Shown: positions 32,425 to 41,180, numbered from the stretch's first letter. The stretch is 64,000 bases of DNA from an uncultured Aquimarina sp. (GCA_947489195.1 CANLCT010000001.1:124001-188000); one strand, 5' to 3'. Numbers and translations: made by a program. Notes: generated by a model not told the origin, from the sequence alone.

Positions 32425-32730
32425 AACTAGTATATATAATTATTAACTATATATTTCTAAGTATCATAAATTTAAAAATACACAATAAAAAACTAACAAT
32501 CAGTAATTTACTGTATTTTAAGTTTTAAAACAATTGAAATCAGTTGTTTTAATATGTGCCATTTTGAATTACTGAAATCTTCCCTTTGTTATAATTTGGA
32601 ATGCAAAAGATGACGTTCAAAATTAATGTAGTAGTCTTTCAATCCAGATTAGAAGATATTAGGATTCTAAAGTGTGTCAGGTTTGAAATACCAATAGGTT
32701 AATCGATATAATTTAACTTAGTTGAAATTG
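32425..32730 (+). repeat. About 300-bp direct repeat, copy 1
   Basis: Begins at the last bases of the cassette border (AACTAGTATATATAATTATT) and runs to TTGAAATTG. It matches 34592-34872 in long blocks, including GTCATTTTGAATTACTG-like (GCCATTTTG here), CTTCCCTTTGTTATAATTTGG and AGAAGATATTAGGATTC. No ORF. In this copy the repeat continues directly into group II intron domain V; in the other copy it does not. Confidence 0.65.
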
Positions 32731-32742
32731 GCTGCATAATAA

Positions 32743-32817
32743 GAGCCGTATGATGGGAGACTATCATGTACGGTTCTGTGAGAGGTTTAGGGGTGAATTC
32801 CCTTTTACCTACTCGAT
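32743..32817 (+). mobile_element. Group II intron remnant: domains V and VI
   Basis: Domain V spans exactly 34 nt (32743-32776): GAGCCGTATGATGGGAG..CATGTACGGTTC, a hairpin with the AGC catalytic triad and the conserved GTACGGTTC side. Domain VI follows (GAGAGGTTTAGGGG, TGAA loop, CCTACTCGAT), with the branch-point A in CCTACTC and a 3' end in AT. The intron's 5' part and reverse-transcriptase ORF are missing. It runs opposite to the defence genes. It joins TAGCGGTA, a truncated attC-type box. Class C introns are known to use attC sites as targets. Confidence 0.75.
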
Positions 32818-32833
32818 TAGCGGTATTTATTTT

Positions 32834-34561
32834 TCAGTTCAACAAGGTTTTCATATTCTCCATTAGCATTATTTTCCGTTTGTCAAAATACTCCTCAAAA
32901 TTGTCTAATTCCAAATTCACGTCTGGAATTATGTGAGAGTTCAAAAACTGTGTTCTATTCGTTTCGTTGGTTTCTTTATTAACCCAATCAATTAAATTCA
33001 AGTCATTTTTTGACATATTTTCGTTAGCATCTAACATTTGTAAGTTGTAAATTGAGTTAAATGTATGCCAACCATATTTTTCTTTGTTTTCTGCACTCAA
33101 ATTGTCAAATGTTGAAGCTGGATGCGTATGGTCTTTATGAAAGTTATTATTCTTATAATCTAAATGAGGATATAAAAGTGATAAAATTGAAAAAGCATAT
33201 TGATTGTCTTTTTGTGTATAAAGGATTTCTTCTAAAAATACTTCTCCAACACTCGTGTCTTTTCTGATATGTTTAAATATCGATTCATTCGGGAATTTAA
33301 TGATTTCAGGTTTAATTTTTATTTCGAGGACATTGTCTGTAAACGTTCTTCTCATTTGTGAAAGTACGTTATCTGAAGTTCCACCAAAAAGTCTTTTGAT
33401 TAAGACAATATGAAGCCATTTTTTAATTTTAGCTCTGTCTTCTTTAAATTCCACTTTGTTAGAAAAATCTCGATAAATACCTTTATGATATAAATAGTAA
33501 ATAATCGGAATCACTGCGTTTTTAGAGGTTAGAGTGAAATCTGTAAATCCGAATGATTTTATTAGGTCAAATGTTGATAAAATGGCATCTCTAATTTGTT
33601 CCCATTCTGTTTCAAAATCCTTTGCGTTGTCTTTTGAAAAATTGGTAACTCTAAATTTAATGTCTTTACTATGTAAATAAAGGAATGATTTAAGCACTAA
33701 ATCTTTAGAAATCGAAAATCCTTTATCTCGAACACTATCGACAAGTTTGTGAATTTCTTTTCGAGCATCTTTTTTTGTCCAATTTGCTACTGCAATTGAC
33801 ATTAAAAGGTCTGAAAAATTTAAAGGTTCGCCACCACTATTAATTCTAATGAATATGTTTAGAGCTTTATCAAGATTTTGTTCTTTTTCAAGGAAATAGT
33901 TAATTATTGATTTCTCAACTATTGTTCTTCTTAATTGTCTAATTGCTTTTCGAGAAAAACTGTTTTCAAATTCCTCAACAAAATTGTCAAATGTTTCGTC
34001 ATCTGAATAGTTTAATATTGCTCCAACTTTAAACCAGTTTTTTTCTTCGGTTTTGTAGATTTCTGTTTCATGAGTAAGACTATTCTCTAAAAAGCTAAAT
34101 TCGTAAATTCTGCCATCTTCTTCATCTTTCAGTTCACTCGTTATGTTTAAGTATAAATGTCTTGTTGGAACACTCCATTCTGTATCTTCCCATTTACGCC
34201 TATATTCTTTGTAAGCAAAACTGCCTTTTAGTCCAAGATATAAAGAAGTCAAACGTTGTTGTCCGTCCAAAACTGCATTGAAAGAGTTAATTCCGTTTGT
34301 TGATATTTCCTCATTATGCGTTTTGTAACGTTCACGATATTCATTGATGAACTTATAAAACCTATAACTTTTTGAAGTTCTTTCCTCGACATTCCAAAAT
34401 AGGAAGGAACTTATCGGATAATTTCTCATAATTGAGTCAAAAAGCCATTCGATTTTTGAATGTGACCAAATGAACTCTCTTTGAATAGCTGGAAGTAAAA
34501 ATTGATTCGATTCTATTTTTTCAATCGCATCAGAAATGGTAATCGGTGTTTGAAATGACAT
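32834..34561 (-). CDS. DUF262/DUF1524 (GmrSD-like) type IV restriction protein
   Basis: 575 residues. The N-terminal DUF262 motifs are clear: FLLPAIQREFIWSHSKIEWLFDS, then YPISSFLFW and AVLDGQQRLTSLYLGL, a ParB-like nucleotide-dependent domain. The C-terminal part has FHKDHTHPAS and YNLQMLDANENMSKN, matching the HNH-like DUF1524 nuclease domain. Fused GmrS-GmrD proteins attack modified (for example glycosylated) phage DNA. The gene stands alone between the two about-300-bp repeats. Its downstream border is the intron remnant. Confidence 0.8.
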   Translation of the reverse strand: MSFQTPITISDAIEKIESNQFLLPAIQREFIWSHSKIEWLFDSIMRNYPISSFLFWNVEERTSKSYRFYKFINEYRERYKTHNEEISTNGINSFNAVLDGQQRLTSLYLGLKGSFAYKEYRRKWEDTEWSVPTRHLYLNITSELKDEEDGRIYEFSFLENSLTHETEIYKTEEKNWFKVGAILNYSDDETFDNFVEEFENSFSRKAIRQLRRTIVEKSIINYFLEKEQNLDKALNIFIRINSGGEPLNFSDLLMSIAVANWTKKDARKEIHKLVDSVRDKGFSISKDLVLKSFLYLHSKDIKFRVTNFSKDNAKDFETEWEQIRDAILSTFDLIKSFGFTDFTLTSKNAVIPIIYYLYHKGIYRDFSNKVEFKEDRAKIKKWLHIVLIKRLFGGTSDNVLSQMRRTFTDNVLEIKIKPEIIKFPNESIFKHIRKDTSVGEVFLEEILYTQKDNQYAFSILSLLYPHLDYKNNNFHKDHTHPASTFDNLSAENKEKYGWHTFNSIYNLQMLDANENMSKNDLNLIDWVNKETNETNRTQFLNSHIIPDVNLELDNFEEYFDKRKIMLMENMKTLLN

Positions 34562-35042
34562 ATATGTTTCTGGGTTTCTTTAATTGGTGGCAACTAGTAT
34601 ATATAATTATTAACTATATATTTAAGTATTATAAATTTAAAAATAGACAATAAAACACTAATAATCAATTGTTTGATTAATGCTTAAAATCAATTATTTT
34701 AATATGTGTCATTTTGAATTACTGAAATCTTCCCTTTGTTATAATTTGGAATGCAAATTTGAAGTTCAAATTTGATATAGCATTTTTTCAATCTAGATTA
34801 GAAGATATTAGGATTCTAAAGTGTATCAGATTCTGAAATAGCAATACACTAATCGATATCGGTTTGAAATTGTTTTAGAGGCTAAAACAGTAATCAATGA
34901 ATATACTTACAAAAGATAACACTCAGCGTCAGACTGCAAAACTTCAGCTTAAAAAGGATTAGAAATTAATAAATATATAAAAGTTGCGTTGTAATTTATA
35001 CCAATTTACTAGGTAGTCCAAATTGGATATTAATGAAAATGT
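34562..35042. other. Gene-free stretch: direct repeat copy 2 and short remnant
   Basis: 34592-34872 is the second copy of the about-300-bp repeat. Its left end is the border GGTGGCAAC of the DUF262 unit. The rest (34873-35042) has only a 21-codon plus-strand open stretch near 34897 and no recognised site. Confidence 0.45.
34592..34872 (+). repeat. About 300-bp direct repeat, copy 2
   Basis: Begins AACTAGTATATATAATTATT at the cassette-like border upstream of the DUF262 gene and ends GGTTTGAAATTG. Compared with 32425-32730 it has an internal deletion of about 25 bp and many point differences, so it is not a recent duplication. The intron domains do not follow this copy. Confidence 0.65.
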
Positions 35043-35552
35043 TTATTCTTTCTTTAATAACCAAATTCCTTTATTAAAATTAAAATAGTGAATAATCAAC
35101 TCTATTTTTAATGTTAATACTGTTATTGATAATTTATTGCTCTCAATTATTTTATTAATTACAGTACAATAGTCTTTAAATGTATATTCTAAAAATGGAG
35201 TAGTATGAATAATTGAACCAAACTTTATCGTTTGATTAGGGTTCTTTTCATCAACGATCAAGTAAAAGACCTTTTCTATAGAGGAATCTTTTATAAGTTC
35301 TATACGATAATCACTTTTTTCAACTTCTACATAAGCACTTCCGCAACATACCAATCTTAATTTAGTATTACATATAATTCTTCCTTTGCTATTTAGCATT
35401 AAAATTTTAGGAGATTCTATTCTATTTTCAATACATTTTTTATGTAACTGTACCAAATTTAACAGCATCACTTCATGTGAATTTAATCCTTCATTTTGTT
35501 TAGATTCTTTTATCTGAAAGTGAAAATCGTAATCGAATAATTCCTTAATCAT
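35043..35552 (-). CDS. Hypothetical protein, 169 residues
   Basis: A mixed alpha/beta soluble protein. It contains LRLVCCGSAYVEVEKSDYRIEL and ends in a helix with NFNKGIWLLKKE. No recognised family, signal peptide or membrane segment. It follows another minus-strand unknown gene by about 48 bp and could form an operon with it. Confidence 0.45.
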   Translation of the reverse strand: MIKELFDYDFHFQIKESKQNEGLNSHEVMLLNLVQLHKKCIENRIESPKILMLNSKGRIICNTKLRLVCCGSAYVEVEKSDYRIELIKDSSIEKVFYLIVDEKNPNQTIKFGSIIHTTPFLEYTFKDYCTVINKIIESNKLSITVLTLKIELIIHYFNFNKGIWLLKKE

Positions 35553-35600
35553 ATTAATTTAGTATACTGAAATTAGGAGTTGTAAGAATAGCATAACTTT

Positions 35601-36053
35601 TTAGTTTTTGCTGAAATCAAAATTGTTATTTACTAAAGTATAAGAGCTGCTTGGATATGTAATAGGGGTGGTGGTGGAATCCTTTACAGCTCTTAACTCT
35701 GGGGTATCCAATACAATTCGTATTGAATTTAATACTTTGGAAGTTTCATTGTAATATTTATGGTAAGATGTTAGAGTTCCTTTAGAAAACACAACACTAC
35801 TTATATATGAGTTGTCTTTTTTTTTATAAAAATCTATACGTCCTTTTATAGATCGATTAAAAATCAATAAACTAGATAGCAATATGTAAACATTTGATTT
35901 TTTTGTTTGCTTAATTTCTATGAGTAATTCACCTTTTGTAAACTGATATGGTCTGTCAATTTTAAAAAATGATTTAGTTGATACACAGGAAAATGGATTC
36001 TTTATGGTATATGTTTTATTTTGGATAGTAATAGTTGCTGTTATCAAAATCAC
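35601..36053 (-). CDS. Hypothetical protein, 150 residues
   Basis: A beta-rich protein of unknown function. The N-terminus MILITATITIQNKTYTI is a strand rather than a signal sequence. The end TLVNNNFDFSKN is polar. It starts near the left edge of an 0.8-kb non-coding region. Its expression signals should lie within the first 50 bp of that region. Confidence 0.45.
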   Translation of the reverse strand: MILITATITIQNKTYTIKNPFSCVSTKSFFKIDRPYQFTKGELLIEIKQTKKSNVYILLSSLLIFNRSIKGRIDFYKKKDNSYISSVVFSKGTLTSYHKYYNETSKVLNSIRIVLDTPELRAVKDSTTTPITYPSSSYTLVNNNFDFSKN

Positions 36054-36104
36054 CGTTTATGCTAATTATTTTTTTTCTAAAAAAATAAGGTGAACCCCAA
36101 CTTA

Positions 36105-36216
36105 CTTTTAGAAAAGGCACGACCAATGCCTTGAGACAAATAAGAGAGGCCCACCCATAAGGTGTGGGCATTCTGCTTATAACTCTCGTCTCTAAAATTG
36201 GTCGTTTTTTCTAAAA
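36105..36216 (+). ncRNA. Branched inverted-repeat structure, candidate RNA
   Basis: Outer arms 36105-36127 (CTTTTAGAAAAGGCACGACCAAT) and 36197-36216 pair over about 20 bp with one 3-nt irregularity. An inner hairpin GCCCACCC-ATAA-GGTGTGGGC (36149-36169) and shorter inner stems (GAGAC/GTCTC type) make it branched. The plus strand has six T at 36205-36210 within the outer arm. Confidence 0.4.
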
Positions 36217-36544
36217 GAATTATTATAACAAACTGCTACAACAAATATGATATGTTAAGATTTCATCTTTCTACAATAAGATTCCGTTTTTTAGTTATTT
36301 GCTAAAAATAGAAAATTTATACAGACAAACAAGCACAAAATATACTGACTTATTATATCTGCACGACTTTAAAGTTAAATAGATAGTTAGGCTCTTTAAC
36401 TTCCACGACATTTTGGAATCTTAAGCATTCTTATTTGTCTCATGCCTCTCCGTTTTAGATTAATAAAATAAATTCATGTTAATACATTGTTATAGTAGGT
36501 AGTTACTCTTTTTGATTGAGGTAAAAAGGTATAATATTAAGAAG

Positions 36545-36594
36545 GTGTTAGTACACAATCTCTTTTGAGAAGAAACCCCCACGTGTACTAACAC
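36545..36594. repeat. Perfect 12-bp inverted repeat with 26-nt loop
   Basis: GTGTTAGTACAC (36545-36556) and GTGTACTAACAC (36583-36594). The loop contains TCTCTTTTGAGA, itself able to pair, and a CCCCC run. It lies about 275 bp upstream of the acetyltransferase gene. It could be a transcriptional control site, a small RNA stem or a recombination site. Confidence 0.5.
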
Positions 36595-36868
36595 AATCAA
36601 CTTAATGTCATCAATTTTATTGTAGGATAAATATATTTATTATGATATCTGTTTTGCAAACAGATACATGTTTGTTTCAGCGAAATGCAAGTCGCATTTC
36701 ACGGAATTACGAGTACTTGTATAAAAACACAATTATCTCATATGTAATATCTTTCCTAAAAAACGACATTTAGCTATAGAAAAATTTGTAAAAGAGATAT
36801 AAGAAGTCTTTTTTTGATATAACAAAAACATATAAAGCTCTAGAAACAAGAAAATAAACGACCACTTG

Positions 36869-37432
36869 ATGCGAGAAGCGACTTTTAACGACAAAGAAAT
36901 AGTAATTAATATTATTTCGAAGTCATTTGATGAAAATCAATCAGTAAATTATGTAGTAAAACAAGATAGAGATAGAAAAAAGAGAATTGCTTTACTAATG
37001 AAGTACTCTTTCTTTTATGGATATAATTTTGGAAAAATTTATATATCCGAAGATGATAAAGCAGCATGTATACTGCTATTTTCAGAAAGAAAGAAAGTAA
37101 CTTTAAAATCTATAATATGGGATATTAAATTAGCAACTAAATGCATAGGTGTATTTAGAGTAGAAAAGGTTTTAAAAAGAGAGAGTGCTATAAAAAAGAA
37201 TCATCCTAAAAAGCCATTTATACATCTTTGGTACATTGGTGTTGACCCAATGTTTCAAAATAAAGGTGTAGGTAGCAAATTGCTTAATGAAATACTTCTT
37301 AGATATCCGAAAAAACTATTTTACTTAGAAACATCAACAGCAACTAATATTCCATTTTATGAAAAATTTGGCTTTAAAACTGTTGAGAAAATTGACTTAG
37401 GCTATATGTTGAATATTTTAAAAAAAGAATAG
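36869..37432 (+). CDS. GNAT-family N-acetyltransferase
   Basis: 187 residues from the ATG at 36869 (a TTG precedes it). The C-terminal half has the acetyl-CoA-binding pattern HLWYIGVDPMFQNKGVGSKLL (motif A, Q-x-x-G-x-G) and YLETSTATNIPFYEKFGF (motif B), typical of GNAT enzymes. The substrate is unknown. It is 1 bp from the AraC-type regulator gene, so acetyltransferase, regulator and receptor form one operon. An iron-siderophore or toxin context is possible given the TonB receptor, but not shown. Confidence 0.8.
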   Translation: MREATFNDKEIVINIISKSFDENQSVNYVVKQDRDRKKRIALLMKYSFFYGYNFGKIYISEDDKAACILLFSERKKVTLKSIIWDIKLATKCIGVFRVEKVLKRESAIKKNHPKKPFIHLWYIGVDPMFQNKGVGSKLLNEILLRYPKKLFYLETSTATNIPFYEKFGFKTVEKIDLGYMLNILKKE

Positions 37433-37433
37433 T

Positions 37434-38537
37434 ATGTTCGATACAGAAATGCATATTAATACCTTTGTTATTTTAGTAATACAGGTAATTGTTCTATTTA
37501 CTCAATTTATATATTATTTAAGTAAACCGCAGGATAAGTCAAGAAAGCGTTTTTTAATACTCACCATAACATATATAGCTTACAATCTTTTTTCTGGAAT
37601 TTTTCCTGACTCACAATTTTCTATAAGTATTTTTATACAGAATGTTATAGCTTATATTGTTGGAATTGTAGTTGCTGTTTACTTTATATTTTACATTTAT
37701 CATGAGTTTAAGATAAACCCTTTTAAACGTTTTGGAGTGAAAACCTTGTTTTGGGTACTAACAATATCCTTTGTAGTACTTTTTGTTTTTCCATACTATT
37801 TAACGTCCGATTTGAGTTTTTCAAAAAAGTTATTTATCAGTATACCTCTTTTCATTTCTATTTCATTTTTATATCAAGTAGGAAACCAATTAAAAGAGTT
37901 ATACATCAAGAGCGACCCTCAAAGTGATAAAAGCAATAAATCTTTGCCCCATTGTAAAATGAAAATTCTTGCTGGCTATTTAGGGTTGTTTTCAATTTCA
38001 CTTATGCCTTTAATTGTTGCAATTGGTGACTATCAAAGTGTAGAACAGCCTGTAGTAAATTTCGGTTTTCTAATTATGACTATTGTTTATTTGGTAGAAA
38101 TTGTCAATATCTCCCGATTTGAGAATAATTTAATTATTGAACTTTCTAATAATCAAAAAACAAAAGGGACTATTACAATCAATAATAATATTAAGGAGCA
38201 GATTTTAAATGGATTAATAAATTTTGAAAAAAATGAAGACTTTCTTCAGAAGAATATTGATATAAAATGGCTTTCAAAAAAACTAAATACTAATACTAAA
38301 TATCTTTCTAAAACTATAAACGATTACAAACAATCAAATTTTACAAATTATGTAAATAAGCTAAGAATTCTGTATGCTATTAGTAAACTAAAGGATGAGA
38401 ATGATGTAATTAGAAATTACTCAATAAAATCTATAGCTGAAGAATGTGGCTTTAATACTGCAGAAGCTTTTTCCAGAGCTTTTAAAAACTATACCAGTCA
38501 AAACCCCTCTCAATATATAAAGGAACTCTATAACTAA
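37434..38537 (+). CDS. Membrane-bound AraC-family transcriptional regulator
   Basis: 367 residues. The N-terminal 230 residues contain about seven hydrophobic spans, and the C-terminal 100 residues an AraC/XylS double helix-turn-helix (IDIKWLSKKLNTNTKYLSKTI; SIKSIAEECGFNTAEAFSRAFK; TSQNPSQYIKEL). This layout, 7TM plus AraC domain, is common in Bacteroidota and suggests sensing of a periplasmic or membrane signal. It is 4 bp upstream of the receptor gene, which it most likely regulates. Confidence 0.8.
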   Translation: MFDTEMHINTFVILVIQVIVLFTQFIYYLSKPQDKSRKRFLILTITYIAYNLFSGIFPDSQFSISIFIQNVIAYIVGIVVAVYFIFYIYHEFKINPFKRFGVKTLFWVLTISFVVLFVFPYYLTSDLSFSKKLFISIPLFISISFLYQVGNQLKELYIKSDPQSDKSNKSLPHCKMKILAGYLGLFSISLMPLIVAIGDYQSVEQPVVNFGFLIMTIVYLVEIVNISRFENNLIIELSNNQKTKGTITINNNIKEQILNGLINFEKNEDFLQKNIDIKWLSKKLNTNTKYLSKTINDYKQSNFTNYVNKLRILYAISKLKDENDVIRNYSIKSIAEECGFNTAEAFSRAFKNYTSQNPSQYIKELYN

Positions 38538-38541
38538 CTAA

Positions 38542-41172
38542 ATGAAAACAACAACTATTACAATGCTAATTTCGATATTATCGATAAGCCATTCCTTTTC
38601 TCAAAAAAAAAACGATTCAATCCAAACGAAAAATTATTCACTTGAAGAAGTAGTTATTTCTGCCTCAAAAACTTCTCAAAAAATTAAAGAGTCGCCTATT
38701 TCTATTGAGAAATTAACTTTGAAAGAATTAGAAAACAAAAGTTCGTTAAGCTATTATGATGAATTAGAAAATCTTAAAGGAGTTAATGTTAATTCAAGTA
38801 GTTTAACATTTAAATCATTAAATACTAGAGGGTTTTCAACTTTTGCAAATGAACGATTTTTGCAACTAATAGATGGTTTAGATAGCTCATCTCCTGCATT
38901 AAATTTTGCCATAGGTAACTTTCTGGGGATTGATGATCTTGATGTGTTATCTGCAGAATTAATACCAGGCCCTTCTTCTCCTCTTTATGGAGCAAATGCT
39001 TACAATGGATTATTAAATACTATCAGTAAAAACCCTTTTGATTTCCCTGGTATAAATGTATCTGCTAAACAAGGTGTAACTTCTTCTAGTCTTACTGGAG
39101 AGAATTCTTTTACTGATGTTGGTGTTCGAATAGCAAAAGTTTTTAATGATAAAATTGCATTAAAAACAACTTTATCTTTTTTAAAAGGAAAAGATTGGGC
39201 TGCAAGAGATTATAATGATAATAGAGATTCTAGTTTTAATAGAAATACGACTACTGATTTTGATGGTTTGAATATTTATGGCGACGAAGTTGCAACAACT
39301 CTAAATTTTGATGCTATTGCTGGTACTCCTATTGGAACCTTCGGTTCTGCTAGAATTTCAAGAACAGGTTATGAAGAAGAATTTCTAGTAAATAACGATG
39401 CTGAAAATATAAAGTCTAGTATTTCCTTACATATTCGCCCATTTAAAAATGATACTGAAGTAATACTTAATTCCAAAATAGGATTTGGAAGCGTACTTCA
39501 CCACAGTTCAAATAGATTTGTTTTTAATGATTTTTTAATTCATCAACATGCTTTAAAAGTTAGGCATCCAAATTTCTTTGTGAATAGTTATTATACTAAA
39601 GAAGATGCGGGAAACTCTTATGATACGAGATTTGCTGCTATAAATGTTAATAGAGCATGGAAATCTGATAGAGAATATTTCGAAGAATACGCTACTGCAT
39701 ATTTAGGAGCAATAACTGGAGGAATTAGCGGTGTTACTCCTAATGATTCAAATGTAGCACATGGTTTTGCTAGAAATATTGCGGACTCTGGAAGGTTATT
39801 ACCCGGAACTGATGAATTTAATTCTATATTCAATGACGTTACATCTGATTCAAGCTTGCTAAATGGAGCTAAGTTTGTCGATAAATCAAGTTATTTTCAT
39901 ACCGATTTTAACTATAACTTTTCACATTTATTTAAACCAATAGAATTTCAACTTGGAGGCTCTTTTCGAAGATTTATTTTAGACTCTGATGGAACTATCT
40001 TTACAGATACTAATGGAGCAATAAGATTTAATGAATTTGGTATATATGTACAAGCAATAAAGAAATTGCTTGATGATAGATTACAATTTACAGGATCACT
40101 TAGGTTTGATAAATCTAGAAATTTTGATCCCAACTTATCCCCAAGAATTTCTGGAGTATTTAGTTTAGATAAAAACAAACATCATTTCATAAGATCATCT
40201 TTTCAACAAGCTTTCAGAAATCCAACGACCCAAGATCAATACATTGGGTTAGATATTGGTAGCGCTATTTTGGTAGGTTCAGCTGCAGAAAATTTAGATA
40301 GATTTACAACCAGACCGATTAACATAAGTTCTGAAAGTCAATTTCTTGGTATAAATGAGACTGTAACCCTAAAGGGGCGTAACGCATATGAAAATGCATT
40401 TACTTTATCTTCTGTTGAAGAATTCTCTTTATCTGCCCAAAATGGTATAACAGACCCTAGTATATTAGAAATATCTAATGTTGAATTTGTAAAACCAGAA
40501 AAAATAAACTCTTTTGAACTAGGCTATAGAGGTTTTTTTAACAACAAATTAAATATTGATGCTTATGCATATTACAGTAGATATAGAGATTTCATAAGAC
40601 AAGAGACAGTAATATCACCAAATTTTGGAAATGTAGGACTTAATGATATTAATGAGTTTGCAAGTGTGCCAAATGCTCTAATAGCTCTAGATAATGGAGA
40701 TTTTACACCTTTTCAGGTCTATACAAACTCTTCTTCAAAAATAGAATCTTATGGAATATCCTTTGAACTTGAAAAAAGCATTACTAAAACATTAAATCTA
40801 CGTGCTAATTACACCTTTGCTGAAGCCAATATAGAAACTGAAGAAGTGAATTTTCAAGCAAGGTTTAACACTCCTAAACATAAAGCAAAAGCGAGTATTG
40901 AAAGCGTCAATTTTTTCAAATCCAAGTTGGGATTAAAAATAAACTGGAGGTGGAGTGATAGCTATTTATGGGAATCAGACTTTGCTTCTAGAGTTCTGCC
41001 TGCAAGGTCAAATATTGATGCTCAACTAAATTTTAAGATTCCAAAATTGAAGAGTATTATTAAAATTGGAGGGGTAAATATTACAAGAAATGAATTTATA
41101 TCAGCTCCGGGAGCTTCTTTAGTAGGTTCTTTTTATTATGTTAATTGGAGTCTTAGCGATTTGTTATTTTAA
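38542..41172 (+). CDS. TonB-dependent outer-membrane receptor
   Basis: 876 residues. The signal peptide ends at about residue 20 (ISHSFSQ). The plug domain follows directly (LEEVVISASKTSQKIKESPISIEKL, then LNTRGFSTFANERFLQLIDG and GPSSPLYGANAYNGLLN), then a 22-strand-type barrel to the C-terminus. The usual Bacteroidota carboxypeptidase-like N-terminal domain is absent, which is more typical of siderophore or vitamin receptors than of SusC. No SusD partner is present. It ends 9 bp before a strong terminator. As element cargo it may give the host an uptake function or replace a phage receptor. Confidence 0.85.
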   Translation: MKTTTITMLISILSISHSFSQKKNDSIQTKNYSLEEVVISASKTSQKIKESPISIEKLTLKELENKSSLSYYDELENLKGVNVNSSSLTFKSLNTRGFSTFANERFLQLIDGLDSSSPALNFAIGNFLGIDDLDVLSAELIPGPSSPLYGANAYNGLLNTISKNPFDFPGINVSAKQGVTSSSLTGENSFTDVGVRIAKVFNDKIALKTTLSFLKGKDWAARDYNDNRDSSFNRNTTTDFDGLNIYGDEVATTLNFDAIAGTPIGTFGSARISRTGYEEEFLVNNDAENIKSSISLHIRPFKNDTEVILNSKIGFGSVLHHSSNRFVFNDFLIHQHALKVRHPNFFVNSYYTKEDAGNSYDTRFAAINVNRAWKSDREYFEEYATAYLGAITGGISGVTPNDSNVAHGFARNIADSGRLLPGTDEFNSIFNDVTSDSSLLNGAKFVDKSSYFHTDFNYNFSHLFKPIEFQLGGSFRRFILDSDGTIFTDTNGAIRFNEFGIYVQAIKKLLDDRLQFTGSLRFDKSRNFDPNLSPRISGVFSLDKNKHHFIRSSFQQAFRNPTTQDQYIGLDIGSAILVGSAAENLDRFTTRPINISSESQFLGINETVTLKGRNAYENAFTLSSVEEFSLSAQNGITDPSILEISNVEFVKPEKINSFELGYRGFFNNKLNIDAYAYYSRYRDFIRQETVISPNFGNVGLNDINEFASVPNALIALDNGDFTPFQVYTNSSSKIESYGISFELEKSITKTLNLRANYTFAEANIETEEVNFQARFNTPKHKAKASIESVNFFKSKLGLKINWRWSDSYLWESDFASRVLPARSNIDAQLNFKIPKLKSIIKIGGVNITRNEFISAPGASLVGSFYYVNWSLSDLLF

Positions 41173-41180
41173 GCATATTA

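Larger units (their letters stand above)
26341..32426 (-). mobile_element. Cassette B: attC-framed 6-kb restriction-modification cassette
   Basis: On the minus strand it starts at TTAGGTGCAAGC (32426) and ends in attC-like site 2, whose first box CACCTAAC is the exact 8-base complement of the cassette start. It encloses a controller gene, two DNA methyltransferases and the McrB/McrC-like pair in one operon. This is much larger than usual single-gene integron cassettes. No integron integrase gene is in the window. Confidence 0.55.
36054..36868. other. 815-bp non-coding region with three hairpin structures
   Basis: No credible ORF. It contains the branched structure at 36105-36216, a perfect 12-bp inverted repeat at 36545-36594, and a hairpin GAAATGC / GCATTTC at 36682-36700. 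The density of structure suggests small RNA genes or an origin or regulatory site of the element rather than decayed DNA. Confidence 0.5.

Noticed and set aside
36105-36216. tRNA or tmRNA
   Set aside because: The branched fold lacks the T-loop GTTCGA consensus and an anticodon-like loop of 7 nt in a 5-bp stem.
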